From NCBI RefSeq assembly GCF_003315595.1, contig NZ_QNQU01000031.1:1-64000 (forward strand): 64,000 bases of DNA, written 5' to 3'. Position 1 is the stretch's first letter. Every line of letters starts with the position of its first letter. Under the pieces are notes generated by a model that was not told the origin of the DNA, searched no databases, and saw only the letters and a program-made list of their open reading frames with translations. The position numbers and the translations under genes are program-made. The DNA comes from Pedobacter miscanthi. Lineage in GTDB: Bacteria; Bacteroidota; Bacteroidia; Sphingobacteriales; Sphingobacteriaceae. Below, in pieces: positions 37,297 through 45,928 of the stretch.

Positions 37297-39129
37297 ATGG
37301 AAGTAAAAAACAACGTTGAAGAAACACCGGCTATCAACAAATGGAGGCAGAGCGGAGAGAAGATTTTACCGGCAAATATTAACAACATTAACCTGTCATC
37401 AGAAGGCTATAACCTATATCCCGTACACCCTTTGGGTGACAACAAAATTTTCAACGGCTATCCATCATTGGCATCATGGATTATTGAACAGAAAACGGTA
37501 ATTATTGATGGTTATATCGGTGTGTTCTGGCAGGAAATAGAATCACTTTTACAACGGGAATTTACAAAACACCAAATCAGGGTTAACTGGATCCGATCAT
37601 CAGCCAGTATGAAAACTTCGCAGGAAGTATCTCAAATGGTCGAGCCTTTTCTGGGCGAAGACAAAAGCGTTTGGGGCAAAAAAACAACCTTACAACTTGG
37701 CGATTTTTTTAATGACGATTACCATTTTATCCAGCCTGATACAACATGCGAAGTGAACATTATCATCGGGATGGGTGCAGCGTTGGTTAACTGGGATGCA
37801 CCTGTTGTTTACCTCGAGATCCCTAAAAACGAGATCCAGTACCGCATGCGGGCAGGCTCGGTTACCAATTTAGGGGCAGATGATGTTGCAAATGGTGCTG
37901 AAATGTACAAAAGATTTTATTTTGTAGATTGGGTAGTACTTAATGATCATAAAGCTCAGATTTTAAACCGCATCAGTGGGGTGGCCGATGTGCAGCATCA
38001 ATCAAATATAAACTGGATATTTGCAAATGAATTAAGGAAAGGTTTAAAACACATCAGTCAATCTTTGTTCCGTGTGAGGCCATGGTTCGAAGCCGGCGCA
38101 TGGGGCGGTCATTGGTTACAGGAAAACATCGAAGGACTTAATAAAGATGAAGTGAATTATGCCTGGTCTTTTGAATTGATTGTGCCCGAAAACGGTATTG
38201 TATTCGAAAGCGATGGTTACCTGCTGGAAGTGGCCTTTGATTTTTTAATGATTAGCGAGTATGAATCCGTTTTAGGGAAACACGCTCCGGTTTTTGGAAC
38301 AGAATTCCCGATCAGGTTCGATTTTCTGGATACCATTGATGGCGGAAATCTTTCGGTACAATGCCATCCGTCATTAAAATATATCAGGGAAGAATTTGGC
38401 GAAAACATTACCCAGGATGAAACCTATTATATTTTGGAATGTAAAGATGACGCTAAAGTTTACCTGGGTTTTCAGGAAGATATCAATCCTATTGAATTTA
38501 ACAAAGTTTTAATTGATAGTCAGCAATTTAAGCAGGAAATCGATATCGAAAAATATGTGCAGGCTCATGATGCCAGGAAACACGATCTTTTTTTAATCCC
38601 CAACAGCACTGTGCACAGCGCCGGAGCCAATAATTTAGTACTCGAAATCAGTGCAACGCCCTACATCTTTACCTTTAAAATGTACGATTGGCTCCGTTTG
38701 GGATTAGATGGTAAACCAAGGCCGATCAATATTGAACATGCTTTTAAAAACCTCGATTTCAGCAGAAAAGGAAATGTAGTTACACAGCAGTTGATTTCAA
38801 AACCATCGGTGATTGAAAAAGGAATAGATTGGGAGTTAATCCACCTACCTACCCATGAGGAACATTTTTACGATGTACACCGGTTAGAATTCGAAAGCGA
38901 AATCACTTTAAAAACAAATAACACCTGCCACATTCTGATGCTTGTTGAAGGAACGGCCATTAAAGTGAAAACCACAGCCGGCGACATTACCCGTTTCAAT
39001 TATGCCGAAACTTTTGTAATCCCCGCAGCGGCCCAAAGTTATACCCTGATTAACACAGGCAAAGGCCGGGCGAAGGTAATTAAGGCATTTGTAAAAGATG
39101 CAGTGGATTTGTTAATTAACCACAGATAA
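37297..39129 (+). CDS. Class I mannose-6-phosphate isomerase fused to a kinase-like domain
   Basis: 610 residues, cytoplasmic. Residues from about 255 on are a class I (zinc) mannose-6-phosphate isomerase: WFEAGAWGGHWL, then metal ligands Gln355 and His357 (SVQCHPSLKY), Glu375 (QDETYYILE) and His440 (NSTVHSAG). It would convert mannose-6-phosphate to fructose-6-phosphate. Residues 1-250 look like a nucleoside/uridine-kinase fold with a degenerate P-loop: TVIIDGYIGVFWQEI stands where IDGxxGxGKS is expected, so the lysine and serine are missing. Nearly twice the length of a plain isomerase. Preceded by GntR operator site 1 and divergent from the GntR gene. The kinase-like part is inferred from motif shape alone; it may be regulatory. 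Confidence 0.9.
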   Translation: MEVKNNVEETPAINKWRQSGEKILPANINNINLSSEGYNLYPVHPLGDNKIFNGYPSLASWIIEQKTVIIDGYIGVFWQEIESLLQREFTKHQIRVNWIRSSASMKTSQEVSQMVEPFLGEDKSVWGKKTTLQLGDFFNDDYHFIQPDTTCEVNIIIGMGAALVNWDAPVVYLEIPKNEIQYRMRAGSVTNLGADDVANGAEMYKRFYFVDWVVLNDHKAQILNRISGVADVQHQSNINWIFANELRKGLKHISQSLFRVRPWFEAGAWGGHWLQENIEGLNKDEVNYAWSFELIVPENGIVFESDGYLLEVAFDFLMISEYESVLGKHAPVFGTEFPIRFDFLDTIDGGNLSVQCHPSLKYIREEFGENITQDETYYILECKDDAKVYLGFQEDINPIEFNKVLIDSQQFKQEIDIEKYVQAHDARKHDLFLIPNSTVHSAGANNLVLEISATPYIFTFKMYDWLRLGLDGKPRPINIEHAFKNLDFSRKGNVVTQQLISKPSVIEKGIDWELIHLPTHEEHFYDVHRLEFESEITLKTNNTCHILMLVEGTAIKVKTTAGDITRFNYAETFVIPAAAQSYTLINTGKGRAKVIKAFVKDAVDLLINHR

Positions 39130-39876
39130 AAAGGATGAACACAGATGGTACCCGCATAATATGCAGCTAAAAGCGAACAACATAAGTTTGATTATTAATA
39201 ATATTAGTTTAAAAGGTCTCCTATGAATATTTTAACGCATTTCGTCACCCTGAATTTATTTCAGGGTCTTTATATCAGGATAGATGCTGATCCCGATGTA
39301 AGAATCTATCGTGTAGATACAAATGCTAAGTTTTTTGTCGCTCCTATGCCGCGATGGCATGGTACTTTGGAGCGCCAAAGTACCCAAAGCGCTTTGTCGA
39401 TCCAGCAATGTGCGTTCACACAAGGCCCCTTCGCATCAAAAAAACAGCGGCACTTTGTTTTGTGCGACCAGTACTAGGTTAGCGGTTGTTCTAAAGCAGC
39501 ACAAAACCACTGCGTTTTAGGTTTGGTAGTGCCAATTGTTCTGTTTTGCAACTGTTTTTTTGATCGCCTCGCACTTGGGATTGACGGGTGCTCTTCGGTA
39601 AAACCTGTTTATTAGTTAAAGCAAGCTAGCATAATGCAAAAAAATGTATCCACACGGAGGATGTATGAAAAGGGACAGCATAACGATCACGCTAGGAAAA
39701 GGAAGCTAAAACTGATCGGAACGCATAAATATTAATAAGATGCAGGTTAATAACTACGAAATCCGTGGTTATAACCTGATAAAAATGTCCAAATAAATAT
39801 GAGATCTGTGTTTATCCGTGCATCCGTGGCTAAAATAGATCAACTTATAACAAATACTTTAACCAAATTATAAAAT
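39130..39876. other. 747-bp intergenic space, mostly repeats
   Basis: Holds ATTAACCACAGAT/GAACACAGAT fragments (39117-39147, 39800-39836), a CCTGAATTTATTTCAGG repeat at 39243-39290 and dispersed element copy B. No gene supported. Confidence 0.7.
39305..39685 (+). repeat. ~390-bp dispersed element, copy B (plus orientation)
   Basis: Aligns with the reverse complement of 9548-9935. Contains the ACTTTGGAGCGCCAAAGT palindrome (about 39363-39380), inverted arms ATCAAAAAAACAG (about 39435) and CTGTTTTTTTGAT (about 39552), and the words CACTTGGGATTGACGGG and CTTCGGTAAAACCTGTTT. Opposite orientation to copy A, 30 kb away. Confidence 0.88.
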
Positions 39877-41280
39877 ATGAGTAACCAAAAAACAGGCAAA
39901 ATACTTTTAATTACGCTGGTGGCATCTTTAGGGGGCTTTTTGTTCGGCTTTGATATGGCCGTAATCTCAGGTGTTTTGCCTTTGGTGCAAAAGCAATTCG
40001 CCTTAAGCGCCTCGCAGGAAGGATGGTTTGTATCCTCTGCACTGGTAGGCTGTATTATTGGTGTAGCGATATCAGGCGAGCTTAGCGATAGGTTAGGCAG
40101 GAAAAAACCATTAATTTTAACTGCTGTTCTTTTTGTTGCATCGGCCATAGGCTGCGCATTGTTCCCTAACCTCTCAGGAGTTATTGCTTTCAGGGTTTTA
40201 GGTGGCATTGGTATCGGTATTGCCTCTAATGTGGTACCATTGTATATCTCCGAAATTGCCCCGGCACAGATCAGGGGCAGGTTGGTAACTTACTATCAAT
40301 TTGCACTTACGCTGGGTATCCTCGTGGCCTATTTAAGCAATGCAGCTTTATTAAATGGCGTGTCAAAACCGGCTTTAAATCCTTCGGTTTTAAGTCATTT
40401 ATTTAATCAGGAAATCTGGCGTGGCATGTTGGGTATAGGGGTATTTCCTGCTGTTCTGTTCTTATTGGGCTTATTGCTCATTCCCGAAAGTCCGCGGTGG
40501 TTGATACAGAAAGGTAAAATAGATGCAGCAAAGCTGATTATCGCTAAAATTACGGGACAAACTTCGGCAGAAATCAATACAGATCAGTCTGTTTCAGAAA
40601 ACAACAGCCCGAAAAGTTCGTATAAGGAGTTATTTGCCCCGTCTATGAGGAAAGCGCTATTGATTGGCATTTTGCTACCGCTATTCTCGCAGTTCAGCGG
40701 CATCAATGCCATTATTTATTATGGTCCGCGGATACTTGGCAATGCGGGTGTATCGTTAAGTAATTCACTCATCAGTCAGGTTATTTTTGGCGTGGCAAAC
40801 ATGGTTTTTACGCTTTTTGCCATCTGGAAAGTAGATAGCTGGGGCAGAAGGCCGCTTTATCTTTATGGTACTGCCGGAGCTGCAATTTCATTGATCCTTA
40901 CCGGAATCTGTTTTTATTTTAACGCCACATCTGGCATCGGACTTTTAATATGCGTTTTGGCATTTCTGGCCTGTTTTGCTTGTTCAATCGGACCATTAAA
41001 ATTTGTGGTTGCTTCAGAGATATTTCCGGGCGCAATCAGGGGGAGAGCCCTGGCCATCAGTATTATGGTAATGTGGGTGGCCGATACCATTGTTGGGCAG
41101 CTTACCCCTATTTTACTCAATGAAATTGGCAGTGCGGGTACTTTCTGGTTTTTCGCTTTTTTCTGTATCGTAGCCTTTATCGCGGTGTATAAACTACTGC
41201 CCGAAACCAAAGGCAAATCGCTTGAGCAGATCGAAAAGGATTGGAAAACGGATACCGATAAAGATGTGTTTTTTCACTAA
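39877..41280 (+). CDS. MFS sugar/proton symporter (sugar porter family)
   Basis: 467 residues, 12 membrane segments. Family marks: GGFLFGFDMAVISGVLP, DRLGRKKPL, GIGIASNVVPLYISEIAPAQ, PESPRWL, QFSGINAIIYYGPRI, DSWGRRPLY and PETKGKSLEQIE. Paralogue of the gene at 4898 but with a longer helix 4-5 loop (about 160-180). It lies 14 bp before the GH92 gene at 41295 and so is probably cotranscribed with it; import of free mannose released by mannosidases is a reasonable inference. Confidence 0.93.
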   Translation: MSNQKTGKILLITLVASLGGFLFGFDMAVISGVLPLVQKQFALSASQEGWFVSSALVGCIIGVAISGELSDRLGRKKPLILTAVLFVASAIGCALFPNLSGVIAFRVLGGIGIGIASNVVPLYISEIAPAQIRGRLVTYYQFALTLGILVAYLSNAALLNGVSKPALNPSVLSHLFNQEIWRGMLGIGVFPAVLFLLGLLLIPESPRWLIQKGKIDAAKLIIAKITGQTSAEINTDQSVSENNSPKSSYKELFAPSMRKALLIGILLPLFSQFSGINAIIYYGPRILGNAGVSLSNSLISQVIFGVANMVFTLFAIWKVDSWGRRPLYLYGTAGAAISLILTGICFYFNATSGIGLLICVLAFLACFACSIGPLKFVVASEIFPGAIRGRALAISIMVMWVADTIVGQLTPILLNEIGSAGTFWFFAFFCIVAFIAVYKLLPETKGKSLEQIEKDWKTDTDKDVFFH

Positions 41281-41294
41281 AATATACCTGATTT

Positions 41295-43640
41295 ATGAAA
41301 ACAGCCCTTAAAACAAGATATTTACTCATCATTTCATTGCTGAGCAGCCTATTCTACAGCCCAGTAAAAGCACAAACCGACCGTGATTTGCTGGCTTATG
41401 CGGATCCGCGAATTGGTACGGCACACAGTAGATGGTTTTATTTCACACCAGGTGCAGTGCCATTCGGGATGGCCAAACCTGCCCCATCAACCAATGGCTC
41501 TTACGGCAATAAAAGTGGCTGGGAAGCTGTAGGTTACGACCAAAGGCATACCTCGATTGAAGGTTTTGCCAATTTCCACGAATTTCAGATCGGGGGAATT
41601 GTTTTTGCCCCATCAACAGGAAAACTCCAAATCCTGGCCGGAAGTTTAGAGCATCCTGAAACAGGTTACCGTTCTGCTTTTGATCATAAAGATGAAATAG
41701 CCATGCCGGGTTACTATTCGGTACTACTTAAAGATTATGGTATTAAAGCCGAACTCACCTCAACCAAAAGGGTGGCTTTTCACCGGTACACCTTTCCTAA
41801 GTCAAAACAGGCGAATATTATTTTTGATATCGGTCACCAACAGGGCGAAAGCGGTGAGGTAACCGATGCAAAGGTATACCTCAATGCAAATGGAAGAATA
41901 GAAGGATATGTAATTACGCAGCCGATTTATGTTCAGAAATACCAGCCGGGCGCATCGGTAAAAATGTATTTTTCAGCAATTGCAAGCAAAAAACCCATTG
42001 CTTATGGCACATTTAATGGAGAAAATATTTCAAAAGGGAAAAAAGAAGCCAATGGAAAAGGTGCCGGCCTGTACCTAACTTTTTCTACACAGGAAAAAGA
42101 AAGCATTACTTTAAAAGCCGGACTTTCGTATACTTCAATTGAAAATGCAAGGTTAAACCAGAAGCAGGAAGCTGCCCTTCTTTCATTTGGTCAGGCAAAA
42201 GAAAAGGCACTTAACACCTGGGCAAATTACCTCGGAAGAATCAGGGTTACTTCAGAAAAGAAACAGGACCTGACCAAATTTTATACCGGCTTGTACCATG
42301 CACTATCGGGCCGCGGACTGGCCAGTGATGTAAACGGCGCTTACCCTAAAAATGATGGCGGAATTGGCCACATCCCCCTCGATAAAAACAACGTACCCTT
42401 GCATAACCATTACAATACCGATGCCATTTGGGGCGCTTTCTGGAATTTAACACAACTTTGGGCCATTGCCTATCCGGAATATTATTCCGATTGGGTTAAA
42501 AGCCAGTTATTGGTGTATAAAGATTCGGGATGGCTTGCCGATGGTATTGCCAATAGCCGTTATGTATCGGGCGTAGGGACAAACTTTACTGGTTTGGCGA
42601 TTGCATCGGCCTACAATTCGGGCATAAGGGATTTTGATGTAAAAACAGGCTATGAAGCCGCACTTAAAAATGAACTGGAATTTAAAAACCGCCCGTTTGG
42701 TGCAGGTAAACCTGATTTGGAAAGATTCTTGAAATACGGTTATGTAAATCATCTGGATAGCGGTAAAGGACCGGATGAAAACTGGAAATTTTCTGCATCG
42801 CACACACTTGAATATGCTTTTAGCGCTTACGCAGTTGGCCAATGGGCAAAACTTTTAGATCAAACTGAAGATTATCATAAATTAACCGCGCTTTCTGATG
42901 CCTGGAAAACAATTTTTGACCCTACGATAAAATTTATCAGACCAAAAGATGCGCAGGGAAAATTTATATCCGGCTTTAATCCTAAAGCGGCCTGGCGGGG
43001 CTTTCAGGAAGGAAATGCCTGGCAGTATACTTTTTATGTTCCCCAAAACCCTGAAGGTCTGATTTCGGCTATAGGTAAGGATGAATTCAACAATAGGCTG
43101 GATAGTATTTTCACTGTATCCGAAAAAAATAAATTTGGAGGAGGTACTACAATTGATGCTTTTTCTGGTCTGGAGAGTTTATATAACCATGGTAACCAGC
43201 CAAATCTTCATATTTCATGGTTGTTCAATTACGCGGGCAAACCTTCACTTACGCAAAAATGGGTGAGAAAAATTTTGGATGATTTTTATGGCACGGAAGG
43301 TATACATGGTTATGGTTATGGACAGGATGAAGACCAGGGACAGTTGGGTGCCTGGTATGTAATGGCTTCGATGGGTATTTTTGATGTTAAAGGCTTTACC
43401 GATGCTGTTCCCGAAATCGGACTATCTGCCCCGATTTTTAACACCATTAAAATTAAAGGCAATAAAAAATATTTCAGCGGAAAGGATTTTGAAATTGAAA
43501 CAAAAAACAATCATATCGAAAATCAGTATGTTGAATCTTTTTTGCTTAACGGCACCAGATTAAAAACACCGTTTATCAAACTTAAAGACATTCAGAATGG
43601 CGGTAAATTGGTTGTGGAGATGGGTAAAATAGAAGATTAA
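41295..43640 (+). CDS. GH92 family alpha-mannosidase (secreted)
   Basis: 781 residues with a signal peptide ending at VKAQ (about residue 27). GH92 landmarks: ADPRIGTAHSRWFYFTPGAV, PFGMAKPAPSTNG, IEGFANFHEFQIGG, NTDAIWGAFWNLTQLW, EGNAWQYTFYVPQN with the predicted acid Glu572, HGNQPNLHISWLFNY, and GQDEDQGQLGAWYVMASMG with predicted base Asp678/Asp680. The EGNAWQ and DEDQGQ text is the canonical active site, unlike the divergent GH92 at 7003. N-terminal beta domain plus (alpha/alpha)6 barrel; periplasmic or surface exo-mannosidase. Fourteen bases after the symporter. Confidence 0.94.
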   Translation: MKTALKTRYLLIISLLSSLFYSPVKAQTDRDLLAYADPRIGTAHSRWFYFTPGAVPFGMAKPAPSTNGSYGNKSGWEAVGYDQRHTSIEGFANFHEFQIGGIVFAPSTGKLQILAGSLEHPETGYRSAFDHKDEIAMPGYYSVLLKDYGIKAELTSTKRVAFHRYTFPKSKQANIIFDIGHQQGESGEVTDAKVYLNANGRIEGYVITQPIYVQKYQPGASVKMYFSAIASKKPIAYGTFNGENISKGKKEANGKGAGLYLTFSTQEKESITLKAGLSYTSIENARLNQKQEAALLSFGQAKEKALNTWANYLGRIRVTSEKKQDLTKFYTGLYHALSGRGLASDVNGAYPKNDGGIGHIPLDKNNVPLHNHYNTDAIWGAFWNLTQLWAIAYPEYYSDWVKSQLLVYKDSGWLADGIANSRYVSGVGTNFTGLAIASAYNSGIRDFDVKTGYEAALKNELEFKNRPFGAGKPDLERFLKYGYVNHLDSGKGPDENWKFSASHTLEYAFSAYAVGQWAKLLDQTEDYHKLTALSDAWKTIFDPTIKFIRPKDAQGKFISGFNPKAAWRGFQEGNAWQYTFYVPQNPEGLISAIGKDEFNNRLDSIFTVSEKNKFGGGTTIDAFSGLESLYNHGNQPNLHISWLFNYAGKPSLTQKWVRKILDDFYGTEGIHGYGYGQDEDQGQLGAWYVMASMGIFDVKGFTDAVPEIGLSAPIFNTIKIKGNKKYFSGKDFEIETKNNHIENQYVESFLLNGTRLKTPFIKLKDIQNGGKLVVEMGKIED

Positions 43641-43775
43641 AATTTCGGGATACCTTGTTGATGCAAGATAATGCCCCAACCCCTATCCAATGGGGTTAAT
43701 TTAAGTTTTTTAACCACAGATGCACACAGATAAACACAGATTTTACCTGTGGTTAAATTATATTTACTTGTTCCT

Positions 43776-43982
43776 GAGCCTAACTCAGTGGCATTGACCG
43801 CCCGTCTGCATTGGGCAGGGGCTTAAAGGGCCAAAATAGGGATTCAATTTAGTGTTGCAAGGCGCAGAACCCTTGTTCTTAAACCCGATTGCAATGAAAA
43901 GACCGTAAGTGAGGAACGAACGCGGACTTGTAATGGAAAGCGGGACTGACAACCGCCAAGAACCAATGCCGCCTCGTTTCCT
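43776..43982. repeat. Structured intergenic element, copy 2
   Basis: Outer arms GGCATTG (43790) and CAATGCC (43964) pair; inner hairpin CAAGG (43858) with CCTTG (43871). Core shared with copy 1: TTAAACCCGATTG, GCGGACTTG, ATGGAAAGCGGGACTGA and AACCGCCAA. About 60 extra bases lie between left arm and inner hairpin compared with copy 1. Confidence 0.75.
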
Positions 43983-44129
43983 AATTTTTATAAATAATTT
44001 ATTGTTTCATGGGCAAGGAAAGATCTAATCTGGCATGAAAAACCCTGACCGCGACACAGCTATTAGACAATTAAAAACAACAGAAACCGCTAATAAAACA
44101 AGTTCAGGGTGACGCCCCACGAGAGTAGC

Positions 44130-44242
44130 CGTCATTTCGAGCGGAGTGCAACGCAGTCGAGAACCACATAAGTGCTCAGCGCAGCTAAATCTATCGAGGT
44201 AGATCTCTCCGCTCCACTACGTTCCGGTCGAGAAGGACGGCT
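44130..44242. repeat. CGTCATTTCGAG palindromic repeat copy
   Basis: CGTCATTTCGAGCGGAGTGC, AGTCGAGAACC, ATCGAGGTAGATCTCTCCGC and GTCGAGAAGGACGG; the centre carries an extra GCTCAGCGCAGC stretch. Confidence 0.8.
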
Positions 44243-44261
44243 TTATGTTAAGTATCTTCCC

Positions 44262-45554
44262 CTACTTCTTATTCTCCAGTTCCGTAATTGCCGTCCATAA
44301 TACACCGGCTTCTCCTCTAAAACTCGAAGAACCCATTGGTTTATTATCAGGAGTGTACCATTCATAAAACCCATTATTTTTAACTACCCTGTCTAACATT
44401 GGCGCTAAAGCTTGCTTCGCCTCTGGCAATAAGTTATAGCGGATCAGCTGAGTAACCATACGTCCTCCAAACCAGGTCCAGTCGCCGCCATTTTGGTAAG
44501 AATATGGCCCCATACCCTTGTTTTCGAAGGTACCCAAAGGATAAACCGGATAAATGGTAAGGCCGATCGTTGCGGCATGGGCATCTGCCACATTTTTTTG
44601 CATTTTCTGGTAAGCCTCTTTTACCTGTTTTTTCGTTAACAAACCAGCTTCGATCGCAACTGCTGTGCCACCATGATAATAAATTTTTGATTCATCGAAC
44701 GATGCCGGAAAAGGCGATCCGTTTAAATAGATATGCGGAATGTACTTCTGCGCCTTTTCATCCCATAAATATTTGTTGATGTTCTGGCGGATGTTATTGT
44801 AAACCTTATTCCATTTACCAACTTCACTGGCATTTAAATGAGCAATGGCAATAAAATCTTTTATAGCGATCAAAAACATGGCATTATCATAAATATCGAT
44901 GGCCCGATGCGTATTTTCATCTATCACAACGCCCCAGCTATGCTCTGGCTGTACATCGCCCCAATCAACAGTGGTGGCCCCCCAAAGTAAACCATGTTTC
45001 TCGTCGAACCTGTTTTTCAGCAGGAAATCCAGTGCACGTTCCATCTGGGCTTTAACGGTTAAACCAGCAACTTTATCAGTTAAAATGCTTTTATCGCCTG
45101 TGCTACGAACATATTTTGCAACAGCCTGAACCAAGGAAGTTTCCTGATCTGTTTCTACCGTATTTTTGTGTCCCATGTATTCGGGTGCAAGTTCAGATTT
45201 GTAAAACTTGCCATATATGGTGGCTTTACTTGCCGGGATGTAACCATCTAAAATCGCTCCATCCGGTTGCTGAAACTGAAAAAATGTAATCAGGTGTTTT
45301 CTGATCTGCGATTTATCGTTCACTTTGCAGCTCAGTTCGATAAAGGTATTTAAATCCCTGATCCAAACTTCGCCATAACCATCGCCTGCGGTAAAGCCTT
45401 TTTTAATCAGTTCTTCGGCCATGGTTTTTACCTTGCCCATAACTGCTGGCTGTATGTTTGTTTGTTGTTTTTGAATATTACCGGTTTGCTGTGCAAAAGA
45501 TACAACAGGTAAAGCAAGCCCCAATAGCGCTGCTAATGCAATATTTTTATTCAT
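44262..45554 (-). CDS. Putative six-hairpin ((alpha/alpha)6-barrel) glycosidase
   Basis: 430 residues with a signal peptide (IALAALLGLALPVVSFAQQ), so exported. Sequence shows repeated helical hairpins typical of an (alpha/alpha)6 barrel and clusters of acidic/aromatic residues that suggest a sugar-binding cleft: GDGYGEVWIRDLNTFIE (about 58-74), TVETDQETSLVQ, GLLWGATTVDWGDVQPEHSW, DIYDNAMFL and NGGDWTWFGGRMVTQL. I cannot assign a CAZy family; GH63/GH15-like or GH125-like are guesses. Its promoter has operator site 2, the mirror image of the site at the divergent GH92 gene, so a role in mannoglycan breakdown is likely. Confidence 0.75.
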   Translation of the reverse strand: MNKNIALAALLGLALPVVSFAQQTGNIQKQQTNIQPAVMGKVKTMAEELIKKGFTAGDGYGEVWIRDLNTFIELSCKVNDKSQIRKHLITFFQFQQPDGAILDGYIPASKATIYGKFYKSELAPEYMGHKNTVETDQETSLVQAVAKYVRSTGDKSILTDKVAGLTVKAQMERALDFLLKNRFDEKHGLLWGATTVDWGDVQPEHSWGVVIDENTHRAIDIYDNAMFLIAIKDFIAIAHLNASEVGKWNKVYNNIRQNINKYLWDEKAQKYIPHIYLNGSPFPASFDESKIYYHGGTAVAIEAGLLTKKQVKEAYQKMQKNVADAHAATIGLTIYPVYPLGTFENKGMGPYSYQNGGDWTWFGGRMVTQLIRYNLLPEAKQALAPMLDRVVKNNGFYEWYTPDNKPMGSSSFRGEAGVLWTAITELENKK

Positions 45555-45691
45555 ATAGATGATATTATTAATGTCTAATTATTTGGTTTTATAGCGTTTT
45601 ATTAATTGTTCGGAATTTATCAGTGGCAACCGGCATAAAATTGGATATCGTATTACAGGTGCTTCGTAAAAATAAAAATATTGGTTAGTTT

Positions 45692-45709
45692 TATATGTAC
45701 AAACATATA
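45692..45709. promoter_or_regulatory. GntR-type operator, site 2
   Basis: TATATGTACAAACATATA. Its reverse complement is exactly the sequence of site 3. It covers the -7 box of the minus-strand promoter. Confidence 0.8.
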
Positions 45710-45730
45710 CACATTTATTTAATTTTCAAA
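45700..45730 (-). promoter_or_regulatory. Promoter of the six-hairpin gene
   Basis: On the minus strand TTTG (45730-45727), exactly 19 bases, then TATGTTTG (45707-45700), a perfect match to the Bacteroidota TTTG-N19-TAnnTTTG promoter. About 145 bp before the start codon. Confidence 0.8.
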
Positions 45731-45848
45731 TAGCTGCACTAAAAGATTTATTTAGTCACCATAACGTGATAAAGCTAATCAAAACCAAGTATTTTCTTCT
45801 TATACAAATGAATAAAAGCTATTTAATACATTTTACACTTTTTAATTT

Positions 45849-45879
45849 TGATTACAATATCTCAATTTATATGTTTGTA
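45849..45879 (+). promoter_or_regulatory. Promoter of the GH92 gene at 45929
   Basis: TTTG (45849-45852), exactly 19 bases, then TATGTTTG (45872-45879); perfect consensus, about 50 bp before the ATG. Same geometry as the divergent promoter. Confidence 0.82.
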
Positions 45880-45887
45880 CATATAAA
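45870..45887. promoter_or_regulatory. GntR-type operator, site 3
   Basis: TATATGTTTGTACATATA, exact reverse complement of site 2, overlapping the -7 box at 45872-45879, so bound regulator would block RNA polymerase. Confidence 0.8.
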
Positions 45888-45928
45888 ATCATTTTAACTG
45901 AAAAACGTATTATTTCATCCCGGTCAAT

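Larger units (their letters stand above)
43641..44261. other. 621-bp intergenic space with repeats
   Basis: Between convergent genes. Contains TTAACCACAGATGCACACAG at about 43710, structured element copy 2, a TTCAGGGTGACG fragment (44036-44114) and a CGTCATTTCGAG palindrome (44130-44242). No gene supported. Confidence 0.7.
45555..45928. promoter_or_regulatory. Divergent promoter region with two GntR operators
   Basis: 374 bp between the six-hairpin gene and the GH92 gene. Two identical operators in opposite orientation and two perfect TTTG-N19-TATGTTTG promoters point outward; details in separate entries. Confidence 0.8.

Noticed and set aside
39223-39520. Plus-strand small frames in element copy B
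   Set aside because: Same repeat-derived translation as copy A.
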